Positions 41,715 to 49,635 of a DNA stretch of 64,000 nucleotides are shown here, one piece after another (the first letter of the stretch is position 1; every line of letters begins with the position of its first letter). The notes below the pieces were generated by a model that was not told the origin of the DNA, searched no databases, and saw only the letters and a list, made by a program, of their open reading frames with translations. The stretch is taken from positions 992,001-1,056,000 of the forward strand of contig NZ_JBHRSK010000004.1 in NCBI RefSeq assembly GCF_042643245.1, read 5' to 3'. The stretch comes from Acidimangrovimonas pyrenivorans. Lineage in GTDB: Bacteria; Pseudomonadota; Alphaproteobacteria; Rhodobacterales; Rhodobacteraceae. The position numbers and the translations under genes were made by a program.

Positions 41715-44081
41715 CTACCCCACCGTCAGCGGCCGGCCCGCGGTCAGGCCGCCGACTTTCTCGACCATCGCCTCGGCGTCGATGCCGTAATGGCGGTAGA
41801 GGTCGCCGATGGTGCCGGTCTGGCCGAAATGCTCGACGCCGAGCGGGATCGTCACATGCCCCGCCACCGCCCCCAGCCAGGACAGCGTCGCCGGGTGGCC
41901 GTCGAGCACGGTCAGCAGCCGGCAGTGCGGCGGCAGCTCGGACATCAGCCGCTCGACATGGCTGACGGCCCGCGCATTGCCCCGCGCCCGCGCCCGTTGC
42001 GCCGCGGTCCAGCCGGCGTTGAGCCGGTCGGCCGAGGTGACGGCCAGCACGCCGATATCGCGGCGCTGGCCGGCGATGATCCCCGCCGCCTTGATCGCCT
42101 CGCCCGCCACCGCGCCCTGATAGGCGATGACCAGCTCGCAATTCGGCCCCGGCTTGCGCAGCCAGTAGGCGCCGTCGATGGCGCCCTGGCGGAAGGCGTC
42201 GTCGGCGCGCTTGCCGGGCTGTTCGAGCGGGTTCGTCGTCAGCCGCAGATAGACCGAGCCGCCGGTCTCGTCACGCAGCCAGGTGCGCTCGTCCGGGTCG
42301 CCCTCGCCGTCGCGCTGGAGGTAGTCGAAGGCCCATTCCAGGATCACCGCCAGCTCGTCGGCGAAGGCGGGTTCGAAGGCGGCCAGCCCGTCCTGGCTCA
42401 TGCCGATCAGCGGCGTGCCGATCGACTGGTGCGCCCCGCCCTCGGGCGCCAGCGTTACCCCGGACGGGGTGCCGACGATGAGGAAGCGGGCGTCCTGGTA
42501 GCAGGCATAGGTCAGGGCATCGAGGCCGCGGGCGACGAAGGGGTCGTAGACCGTGCCGATCGGGATCAGGCGCTTGCCGAACAACGAATGCGACAGCCCG
42601 GCGGCGCCGAGCGCGAGGAACAGGTTCATCTCGGCGATGCCCAATTCGAGGTGCTGGCCCTCGGGCGCGAAGGTCCACTTCGCCATCGACGGGATCCGGT
42701 GCTCGATGAAGGCGTCGGCCAGCGCGGTGCGGGCGAAGAGCTTGCGGCGGTTGACCCAGGGACCGAGGCTGGTGGTGCCGGTGACATCGGGCGACATGGT
42801 GACGATGCGGGCGGCCAGGTCGCTGTCGCCGCGCGCCAGGTCGTCGAGGATCTTGCCGAAGGCGGCCTGGGTCGAGGTCTCGCGCTCGGTCTGCGCCGCG
42901 ATGGCGGGCACCGGCAGCCGGGCGCCGGAATAGCGCCGCGGCCCCTTGGCGAAGAACGGCACCTCGGAGAGGAAGGCGCGCAGAGCCGCCGGGTCGTCGA
43001 CGGTGGCGAAGGGCTCCCATTCCTGGCCCTCGGCCACGCCCATCTCCTGCTGCCACGCGGCCATCTGGGCCTTGGTCATCAGCCCGCCATGGTTGTCCTT
43101 GTGGCCGGCGATCGGCGTGCCCCAGCCCTTGACGGTATAGGCGAGGAAGCAGGTGGGCCGGTCATGGTCGATGGCGGCGAAGGTCTCGGCCATGGTGGCG
43201 ACGCAATTGCCGCCGAGATTCTCCATCAGCTCCGCCAGCTCGGCGTCCGAGCGCCGCTCGATCAGCGCGCTCACGTCGCCCTGGTCGCCCAGGTCCTCCA
43301 TCAGCCGGGCGCGCCAGACCGCGCCGCCCTGATAGGTCAGCGCCGAGTATTCCTGGTTCGGGCAGGCGTCGATCCAGTCGCGCAGCTTCTCCCCGCCCGG
43401 CTCCTCGAAGGCGGCGCGCTGCAACACCCCGTATTTCACCCGCACCACGTCCCAGCCGAAGGCGTCGAAGATCTTCTCGACCCGGCTCCACAGCCCCTCG
43501 CGCACGATCCCGTCCAGCGACTGGCGGTTGTAGTCGATCACCCACCAGACATTGCGCAGCTCGTTCTTCCAGCCCTCCTGCAGGCATTCGTAGATATTGC
43601 CCTCGTCGAGCTCGGCATCGCCGACCAGCGCCACCATCCGGCCCATCGGCGCGTCGCCGCCCCAGTCCTTGGCCTTGATGTAGTCCTGGATCAGCGACGC
43701 GAAGGAGGTGATGGCGACGCCAAGGCCGACCGAGCCGGTCGAGAAGTCGACATCGTCGACATCCTTGGTCCGCGACGGGTAGCTCTGGACGCCGCCGAAG
43801 CCGCGGAAATTCTCCATCCGCGCGCGGTCGAGATTGCCCATCAGGTATTGCATCGCGTGGAAGATCGGCGAGGCGTGCGGCTTGACCGCCACCCGGTCCT
43901 CGGGCTTCAGCGCCGAGAAATAGAGCGCGGTCAGGATCGAGACCATCGAGGCCGAGGAAGCCTGGTGCCCGCCCACCTTGATCCCGTCCACCTTGGGCCG
44001 GACGTGGTTGGCATTGTGGATCATCCAGTGCGACAGCCACAGCAGCCGCTGTTCGATGGTCTTCAGAGGGTCGGTAGGCAT
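41715..44081 (-). CDS. AceE-like thiamine-diphosphate enzyme (2-oxoacid dehydrogenase E1 / transketolase superfamily)
   Basis: A 788-residue protein with the three-domain layout of homodimeric E1 enzymes. The thiamine-diphosphate motif begins GDAELDEGN (154-162) and continues to the Asn in VIDYNRQ; substrate-side histidines sit in GGHQASSAS and KPHASP. The C-terminal domain (about 640-788) is transketolase-like. It is nearer to AceE than to classical transketolase, but shorter than AceE (about 890) and without nearby E2/E3 genes. The divergent Lrp gene suggests control by an amino acid, so a branched-chain or aromatic 2-oxoacid is possible. The start at 44081 has AGGA at a spacing of 7; ATG 44087 is an alternative. 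Confidence 0.85.
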   Translation of the reverse strand: MPTDPLKTIEQRLLWLSHWMIHNANHVRPKVDGIKVGGHQASSASMVSILTALYFSALKPEDRVAVKPHASPIFHAMQYLMGNLDRARMENFRGFGGVQSYPSRTKDVDDVDFSTGSVGLGVAITSFASLIQDYIKAKDWGGDAPMGRMVALVGDAELDEGNIYECLQEGWKNELRNVWWVIDYNRQSLDGIVREGLWSRVEKIFDAFGWDVVRVKYGVLQRAAFEEPGGEKLRDWIDACPNQEYSALTYQGGAVWRARLMEDLGDQGDVSALIERRSDAELAELMENLGGNCVATMAETFAAIDHDRPTCFLAYTVKGWGTPIAGHKDNHGGLMTKAQMAAWQQEMGVAEGQEWEPFATVDDPAALRAFLSEVPFFAKGPRRYSGARLPVPAIAAQTERETSTQAAFGKILDDLARGDSDLAARIVTMSPDVTGTTSLGPWVNRRKLFARTALADAFIEHRIPSMAKWTFAPEGQHLELGIAEMNLFLALGAAGLSHSLFGKRLIPIGTVYDPFVARGLDALTYACYQDARFLIVGTPSGVTLAPEGGAHQSIGTPLIGMSQDGLAAFEPAFADELAVILEWAFDYLQRDGEGDPDERTWLRDETGGSVYLRLTTNPLEQPGKRADDAFRQGAIDGAYWLRKPGPNCELVIAYQGAVAGEAIKAAGIIAGQRRDIGVLAVTSADRLNAGWTAAQRARARGNARAVSHVERLMSELPPHCRLLTVLDGHPATLSWLGAVAGHVTIPLGVEHFGQTGTIGDLYRHYGIDAEAMVEKVGGLTAGRPLTVG

Positions 44082-44198
44082 GGCCATGTCCTGATGCTGG
44101 GTGGCGCGCAGTCTAGCGCGGCGGCGGGGTGGATTTCTTGCTATTGGCGCGGCTGCGGGGCTATCCCTTGGCGGGATGCGCTACGAAATGGGGAATAC

Positions 44199-44813
44199 GT
44201 GGTGGAAAGCGACAAGATCGACAGTTTCGATATCCAGATCCTGCGGGAATTGCGCAAGGACGGGCGAATCTCGATCCAGGAGCTGGCCGAGCGCATCGGC
44301 CTCAGCCCGACCCCGGTGGCGCGGCGGCTGCGCCAGCTCGAGGGGCGCGGCATCATCACCGGCTATTGCGCCCTGATCGACGAGGTGGCGCTGGGATACG
44401 AGGTCTCGGTCTTCGTCTCGGTCAAGCTGGACAAGCAGATGGACCTGTCGATGGACCAGTTCGAGGCGGCGATCCGCAGCTTTCCCGAGGTGGTCGATTG
44501 CTGGCTGATGACCGGCAACCGCGACTACCTGATGCGGGTCGCGACCACCGGGCTGGCGGCCTTCGAGACCTTCCTGACCGGCAAGCTGACCAAGGTGCCC
44601 GGGGTGGCGAATATCGAAAGCTCGCTGCCGTTGCGGCGGGTGAAGTCGGGCGTGGCGCGGACGCCGCAAGCGACCCTGGGCGCAGTGTCGGCGCCCGCAG
44701 CTTTGAACGAAGGATCGCGCCCGTCCCGTGGGTGGGCGCAATCGCGCCCGCCCTGGGGGGCGGGTCGGGCGCGATCCGGGGCTGACGCCCCGGAGAACAG
44801 CAGAATAGAATAG
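44199..44813 (+). CDS. Lrp/AsnC-family regulator with a repeat-derived tail
   Basis: A 204-residue protein from GTG 44199 (GTG 44202 also possible; no ATG in frame nearby). HTH (about 5-60: ILRELRKDGRISIQELAERI and LSPTPVARRLRQLE) and an RAM/AsnC ligand domain (about 65-150) are typical. Family members end near residue 150-160; here the frame continues about 45 residues through an intergenic palindromic repeat (44713-44793), giving an Arg/Gly/Pro-rich tail. It is 117 bp from the divergent AceE-like gene and is its likely regulator. Confidence 0.88.
   Translation: MVESDKIDSFDIQILRELRKDGRISIQELAERIGLSPTPVARRLRQLEGRGIITGYCALIDEVALGYEVSVFVSVKLDKQMDLSMDQFEAAIRSFPEVVDCWLMTGNRDYLMRVATTGLAAFETFLTGKLTKVPGVANIESSLPLRRVKSGVARTPQATLGAVSAPAALNEGSRPSRGWAQSRPPWGAGRARSGADAPENSRIE
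44713..44793. repeat. Intergenic palindromic repeat, copy 2
   Basis: Outer arms GATCGCGCCCG (44713-44723) and CGGGCGCGATC (44766-44776) are perfect complements. The interior has GGTGGGCGCAATCGCGCCCG and a CGCCC/GGGCG stem. The trailing hairpin is CCGGGGC-TGAC-GCCCCGG (44776-44793). It lies between convergent lrp and methionine gamma-lyase genes and is translated as the C-terminal end of the Lrp protein. Confidence 0.88.
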
Positions 44814-44843
44814 CTTCATCTTCAGACCTGCCCGGCCATCGCC

Positions 44844-46043
44844 TCACGCCGCCCGCTCTGCCGCCGCACCCGGCAGCGCCTGCTCCAGATCGGCAAGGAT
44901 GTCCGCGACATCCTCGAGCCCGACCGACAGCCGGATCAGCCCGTCCGAGATGCCGTGCTCGGCCCGTTCCTCGGCGGTGTAAGTCGAATGGGTCATGCTG
45001 GCGGGATGCTGGATCAGCGTCTCGGCATCGCCCAGAGACACCGCCCGGGCGATCATCCGCAGCCGGTTCATCATCTCGCGCCCCGCCGCGATGCCACCCT
45101 CGAGCTCGAAGGCGATCATGGCGCCGAAGCCGGGCATCTGGCGCCGGGCGAGATCGTGCTGCGGGAAGCTGTCGAGCCCCGGGTAGTGGACCGCCGTCAC
45201 CCCCGGACTGGCCGCCAGCATCTCCGCCACCTGCTGGGCGTTGGCGCAATGCCGCTCCATCCGCAGCGCCAGCGTCTTCAGCCCGCGCAGGATCAGGAGC
45301 GCGTTGAACGGCGCCATCACCGCCCCGGTCATGTCCTTCATGCCGTAGAGCCGGATCGCGGCGACCTGCTCGGCCCCACCGACGACCAGCCCGGCGACGA
45401 CATCGCCATGACCGCCGAGGTATTTCGTCGCCGAATGGACGACGAGGTCGGCGCCGAGCTCGATCGGCCGGGTCAGGCAGGGGGTGGCATAGGTGTTGTC
45501 GACCACCACCGTCGCCCCGGCGTCATGGGCGATGCGCGAGACCGCCGCGATATCCACCAGCCGCATGTTCGGGTTGGCCGGGGTCTCGAAATAGACGACG
45601 CGGGTGCGCTCGGTGAGCGCCTCGGCCAGCGCCTCGGGCCGGGTGAGGTCGACATGGGTCACGGTGATGCCGAACTTCGCCAACCCGTGGCGCAGGAAGG
45701 CGAAGGTGCAGCCGTAGAGCGTGGTGTCGACGATCACCTCGTCGCCCGGGCTCAGCAGGGTCCACAGCGTCGCCGTGATCGCCCCCATGCCCGAGGCCAG
45801 CGCCAGCCCGGCCTCGGCCCCTTCCAGCGCCGCGATCCGACGTTCGAGCAGGTCGAGCGTCGGGTTCGAGATCCGGGAATAGATGTGGCCGGGGCGGTCG
45901 CCGGCGAACATCTCGCCCCCGGCCTCGGCGCTCTCGAAGGCGAAGGTCGAGGTCAGGTGCAGCGGCGGCGTCAGCGCGCCCTCATTGGCCATCGGGTCAT
46001 AGCCGTGATGGATGGCGCGGGTGGCGAAACCTTTCGGGGTCAT
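44844..46043 (-). CDS. mdeA: Methionine gamma-lyase
   Basis: A 399-residue PLP enzyme of the Cys/Met metabolism family. The PLP lysine is K207 in HSATKYLGGHGD. The active-site loop reads LYGCTFAF with C112, the cysteine that marks methionine gamma-lyases (Cys116 in Pseudomonas putida) and is Gly in cystathionine enzymes. It splits methionine to methanethiol, ammonia and 2-oxobutyrate. The start at 46043 follows AAAGG; ATG 46073 is an alternative. It is divergent from an Lrp-type gene, as mdeA and mdeR are in Pseudomonas. Confidence 0.88.
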   Translation of the reverse strand: MTPKGFATRAIHHGYDPMANEGALTPPLHLTSTFAFESAEAGGEMFAGDRPGHIYSRISNPTLDLLERRIAALEGAEAGLALASGMGAITATLWTLLSPGDEVIVDTTLYGCTFAFLRHGLAKFGITVTHVDLTRPEALAEALTERTRVVYFETPANPNMRLVDIAAVSRIAHDAGATVVVDNTYATPCLTRPIELGADLVVHSATKYLGGHGDVVAGLVVGGAEQVAAIRLYGMKDMTGAVMAPFNALLILRGLKTLALRMERHCANAQQVAEMLAASPGVTAVHYPGLDSFPQHDLARRQMPGFGAMIAFELEGGIAAGREMMNRLRMIARAVSLGDAETLIQHPASMTHSTYTAEERAEHGISDGLIRLSVGLEDVADILADLEQALPGAAAERAA

Positions 46044-46106
46044 GGCGGGAACCTTTGCTGTTGTCCGCGCCATGTTGCGCCTTCCAGAACGGCAAGAGAT
46101 TGCTAA

Positions 46107-46147
46107 ATATGCCACCATATGAATAACAATTGGCATAACCTGCCAAT
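46107..46147. promoter_or_regulatory. Two palindromes between the methionine gamma-lyase and mdeR-like genes
   Basis: ATATG-CCAC-CATAT (46107-46120) and ATTGGCA-TAACC-TGCCAAT (46129-46147) lie 8 bp apart in the 114-bp divergent region, in an AT-richer patch. The second covers the bases just before the lrp ribosome binding site. Both are suited to binding by the adjacent Lrp-type regulator, including autoregulation. Confidence 0.55.
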
Positions 46148-46157
46148 AGGGACCGCC

Positions 46158-46616
46158 ATGGACCAGAAGGACCGCCAGATCATCCGCGCCCTGCAACGCA
46201 ACGGGCGGGCGACGAATCTCGAACTGGCCGAGCAGGTGAACCTGTCGCCCTCGCCCTGCCTGCGCCGGCTGCGGCTGCTGGAGGAGCGCGGGGTGATCCG
46301 CGGCTACAGCGCCGAGGTCGACGCCAAGGCCTATGGCCTTCCGGTGACCGTGTTCATCCGGATCCGGCTCGAGCGGCATTCGGGCGAGCTGATCGAGCAG
46401 TTCGAGAGCCGGATCAAGGCGCTGGACGAGGTGCTGGAATGCCACCTGCTGACCGGCCCGGCGGACTATTTCCTCAAGGTCATGGTCGCCGACCTGGAAG
46501 CCTACGAGGATTTCATCCGCAATCGCATCCACCCGATCGGCGGCATCGGCTCGATCGATTCCAGCTTCGTCTACGGCACGGTGAAGAAGACCGGGGTCTA
46601 TCCGGCGGTGGATTGA
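46158..46616 (+). CDS. Lrp/AsnC-family regulator (MdeR-like)
   Basis: A 152-residue protein of normal Lrp length: HTH (DRQIIRALQRNGRATNLELAEQ, then LSPSPCLRRLRLLEERG) and an AsnC ligand domain (about 65-145) with LTGPADYFLKVMV. Its position, divergent from the methionine gamma-lyase gene, matches mdeR, which activates mdeA in response to methionine. The start at 46158 has AGGGA six bases upstream; an ATG 13 codons earlier would place the palindrome inside the gene. Confidence 0.9.
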   Translation: MDQKDRQIIRALQRNGRATNLELAEQVNLSPSPCLRRLRLLEERGVIRGYSAEVDAKAYGLPVTVFIRIRLERHSGELIEQFESRIKALDEVLECHLLTGPADYFLKVMVADLEAYEDFIRNRIHPIGGIGSIDSSFVYGTVKKTGVYPAVD

Positions 46617-46698
46617 GGCGGCATTGCCGCAGCGTGGGCGGTGCAACGGTCGCATCCGCCCCCCGGGCACGCGCCCGCCTGTGGGGCGGGCGGCCGGG

Positions 46699-46720
46699 CG
46701 CCCGGCGAAAACGCCGGGCG
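46699..46720 (+). terminator. Hairpin after the mdeR-like gene
   Basis: A perfect 9-bp stem CGCCCGGCG-AAAA-CGCCGGGCG lies 83 bp after the stop, within a 229-bp gap. A weaker GC stem (CGCCCGCC with GGCGGGCG) sits just upstream. No T-run follows. The rest of the gap shows nothing recognisable. Confidence 0.5.
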
Positions 46721-46845
46721 GGAGGTCTGGCCATCGGGACCACGCTGCCGATCCAGGGCCTGACTGGACAACCCAAGCCCCGACCGCCAACAGACCCCCG
46801 CAAAAGGGTATCGCTGCCGCCCCGATTTGCGGCTAAGCAGGCCGG

Positions 46846-47964
46846 ATGGAAACCGAGTTCGAGATATTCCTCGCCGCCCCGCCCGGGCTGGAAGAGGTGC
46901 TGCGCGACGAGGCCGCAGCGGCGGGTTTCGCGCACCCCGTGGCCGTGCCCGGCGGCGTCACCCTGCGCGGCGGCTGGCCCGAGGTCTGGCGCGCCAACCT
47001 GCAGCTGCGCGGCGCCGGCCGGGTGCTGGCCCGGCTCGGCGCGTTCCGGGCGATGCACCTGGCCCAGCTCGACAAGCGGGCGCGAAAATTCCCCTGGGGC
47101 GAGACCCTGCGCCCCGACCTGCCGGTCCATGTCGAGGTGACGTGCCGCAAGTCGCGCATCTACCATGCCAGGGCCGCCAGCCAGCGCATCGAGCGCGCCA
47201 TCGCCGAGGAGCTGGGCGCGCCGGTGGTCTCGGACCCGGCCGAGGCCGAGGTAAGGATCAAGGCACGGATCGAGGACGACCTGTGCACGCTCAGCATCGA
47301 CAGCTCGGGCGAACCGCTGCACAAGCGCGGCCACAAGGAGGCGGTCGGCAAGGCGCCGATGCGCGAGACGCTGGCGTCCCTGTTCCTGCGCCAATGCGGC
47401 TATAGCGGAACCGAGCCGGTGCTGGACCCGATGTGCGGCTCGGGCACCTTCGTCATCGAGGCGGCGGAAATTGCCGCCGGGCTGCAGCCGGGCCGGTCGC
47501 GCGCCTTCGCCTTCGAGAAGCTGGCCAGCTTCGATGCCGCCGCCTGGGACAGGCTGCGCGGGGCGACCGCGGCCGTCACGCCCGAATGCCGCTTCCATGG
47601 CTTCGACCGCGACGCCGGGGCGATCCGGATGAGCCAGGCCAATGCCGAACGCGCCGGGGTGGCGGCGTTCACCACCTTCCGCTGCCAGCCGGTCAGCGAG
47701 TTGCAGCGGCCCGAGGGCCCGCCCGGCCTGGTCATGGTCAACCCGCCCTACGGTGCCCGGATCGGCAACAAGAAGCTGCTGTTCTCGGTCTACGGCGCGC
47801 TCGGCAAGGTGCTGCTCGAGCGATTCTCGGGCTGGCGCGTCGGCCTTGTCACCAGCGAGGCGGGCCTCGCCCGCGCCACCGCCCTGCCCTTTCGCCCGCC
47901 GGGGCCGCCGGTCGCCCATGGCGGGCTGCGGATCACGCTGTTCCAGACCGATCCGCTGCCCTGA
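46846..47964 (+). CDS. THUMP-domain class I RNA methyltransferase
   Basis: A 372-residue protein of the RlmL/YpsC group. The N-terminal region (about 1-150) is a THUMP RNA-binding domain; the SAM motif is DPMCGSGTFVIEAAEIA (about 189-205) and the catalytic tetrapeptide is NPPY (about 300-303), as in N2-guanine methyltransferases. The target is probably 23S rRNA guanine; the exact position cannot be read. Confidence 0.88.
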   Translation: METEFEIFLAAPPGLEEVLRDEAAAAGFAHPVAVPGGVTLRGGWPEVWRANLQLRGAGRVLARLGAFRAMHLAQLDKRARKFPWGETLRPDLPVHVEVTCRKSRIYHARAASQRIERAIAEELGAPVVSDPAEAEVRIKARIEDDLCTLSIDSSGEPLHKRGHKEAVGKAPMRETLASLFLRQCGYSGTEPVLDPMCGSGTFVIEAAEIAAGLQPGRSRAFAFEKLASFDAAAWDRLRGATAAVTPECRFHGFDRDAGAIRMSQANAERAGVAAFTTFRCQPVSELQRPEGPPGLVMVNPPYGARIGNKKLLFSVYGALGKVLLERFSGWRVGLVTSEAGLARATALPFRPPGPPVAHGGLRITLFQTDPLP

Positions 47965-48057
47965 CACCCGGCTTGACATCGCCGCCCCGGCGCCCGTTAG
48001 TTCCCGCGTCGCCTGTCATGGCGAGCATGGCGCGCGCGCAAGGGGGGAGAGCCGCAG

Positions 48058-49239
48058 ATGAGAAGCCGCAGGGGGCCGCTGACCGGGATCACCATCGTCG
48101 AGCTGACCGGGATCGGCCCGGCGCCCTACGCCGCGATGCTGCTGGCCGACCTGGGCGCGCGGGTGATCCGCATCGACCGGCCGGGCGGCTATCCCGCCCT
48201 CGGGCCGGGGCTCGACTTCGAGAAGATGGAGGCCGCCTCGGTCTTCTACCGCTCGCGCCCGCTGGTCCGGGTCGATCTGAAATCCGAGGCCGGCCGGGCG
48301 TTGCTGTTGCGGCTGGTCGGCGAGGCCGACGCGCTGATCGAGGGCTATCGGCCCGGCACGATGGAGCGGCTGGGGCTGGGACCGGAGGAGTGCCACGCGG
48401 TCAATCCCGCCCTGGCCTATGTCCGCGTCACCGGCTGGGGCCAGGACGGCCCGCGCGCGCTCACCGCCGGGCACGACCTCAACTATATCGGCCTCTCCGG
48501 CGCGCTGTCGCTGTTCGGCCGCGACGGGGTGCCGCCGCGCGGGGTGCCGCCGCTGATCGGCGACATGGCCGGCGGCGCGCTGTTCGCCGTCATCGGGCTG
48601 CTCAGCGCCGTCCTTCATGCCCGCGCCAGCGGCGAGGGCCAGGTGGTCGATGCCGCGATCACCGACGGCTCGGCCAGCCTCTACAGCCTGCTGACCGCGC
48701 TGGCGGCGATGGGCGCCCACGATCCGCGTGGCGGGGTCAACGTGCTCGACGGCGGCCGGCATTACTACCGGACCTATGCCTGCGCCGACGGCCAGCATAT
48801 CGCGGTCGGCGCGATCGAGCCGGCCTTCCGCAAGGTGCTACTGGAGAAACTGGGCCTGATGGGCGATCCGCGCTTTCTCAGCGGCGCGCCGGAGGACGAG
48901 AGCCATTGCACCCAGCTCCTCACCGCCCTGTTCCGCAGCAAGCCGCGCGCCCATTGGGTGGCGCTGTTCGAGGGCACGGATGGCTGCGTCACCCCGGTGC
49001 TGTCGCTGACCGAGGCGCCGCAGGACGCCCATAACCGGGCCCGCGGCAGCTTCGTCGAGATCGACGACATCCCCCAGCCCGCCCCGGCGCCGCGCTTCGC
49101 CGCCACCCCGGGCGTGGTGTCGCGGAGCCCGGCCGAGGCCGGCCGCGCCGATCCGGTGGCGCTGGCCGACTGGGGCCTGACCCGCGACGAGATCGAGACG
49201 CTGGTGGCACGCGGGACGGTCGAGCCCGGCCAGGGGTGA
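48058..49239 (+). CDS. Alpha-methylacyl-CoA racemase-like family III CoA-transferase
   Basis: A 393-residue CaiB/BaiF-fold protein. The stretch TAGHDLNYIGLSGAL (with H139) and IGDMAGGALFA (with D169) match the catalytic His/Asp pair of alpha-methylacyl-CoA racemases rather than the single Asp of CoA-transferases. It probably epimerises 2-methyl-branched acyl-CoAs before beta-oxidation. It stands alone; its downstream side is a convergent junction with a palindromic repeat. Confidence 0.88.
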   Translation: MRSRRGPLTGITIVELTGIGPAPYAAMLLADLGARVIRIDRPGGYPALGPGLDFEKMEAASVFYRSRPLVRVDLKSEAGRALLLRLVGEADALIEGYRPGTMERLGLGPEECHAVNPALAYVRVTGWGQDGPRALTAGHDLNYIGLSGALSLFGRDGVPPRGVPPLIGDMAGGALFAVIGLLSAVLHARASGEGQVVDAAITDGSASLYSLLTALAAMGAHDPRGGVNVLDGGRHYYRTYACADGQHIAVGAIEPAFRKVLLEKLGLMGDPRFLSGAPEDESHCTQLLTALFRSKPRAHWVALFEGTDGCVTPVLSLTEAPQDAHNRARGSFVEIDDIPQPAPAPRFAATPGVVSRSPAEAGRADPVALADWGLTRDEIETLVARGTVEPGQG

Positions 49240-49315
49240 GGGGGGAGTTCAAGACCATGATACCCAGCCGAGTCGCCCCGTCCTGAGTGGACTCGGAACA
49301 TCGGGGGCAACCGAG

Positions 49316-49464
49316 GATCGCGCCCGGCCCCGAGGGTGGGCGCGGTGACGCTCTTTCAGGCTTCTCCGCGAAGCGCCGAGGGCGCAGCAAACGGACAGGG
49401 CGGTACAAATCGCGCCCGCCCTGGGGGGCGGGGTCGGGCGCGATCCGGGCCGCAAGCGGCCCGG
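49316..49464. repeat. Intergenic palindromic repeat, copy 3 (with insertion)
   Basis: Outer arms GATCGCGCCCG (49316-49326) and CGGGCGCGATC (49435-49445) are the same as in copy 2. The interior begins GGTGGGCGC and ends AATCGCGCCCGCCCTGGGG like copy 2, but about 70 extra bases lie between. The trailing hairpin CCGGGCCGC-AA-GCGGCCCGG spans 49445-49464. It lies in a 396-bp gap between convergent genes that otherwise shows nothing. Confidence 0.85.
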
Positions 49465-49635
49465 GAAAGGCAGGCAAGCGCGGTGCTCCAACATGCGCAG
49501 AGTCCCGCGAAACGGGGCGACACTCGTCGCAAGCATACCCCGATTTCATCTGCTCGAAGCGACCGGAGCGGATCGGACGGCTCAGCCTCGTCGAAATGGC
49601 CGCGGCCGATCCCTTCCCAGGCTGACGCCCCGCGC

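Noticed and set aside
48058..49239. Calling the second CaiB/BaiF protein a CoA-transferase
   Set aside because: It has the His139/Asp169 pair and GHDLNYIGLSG stretch of alpha-methylacyl-CoA racemases.
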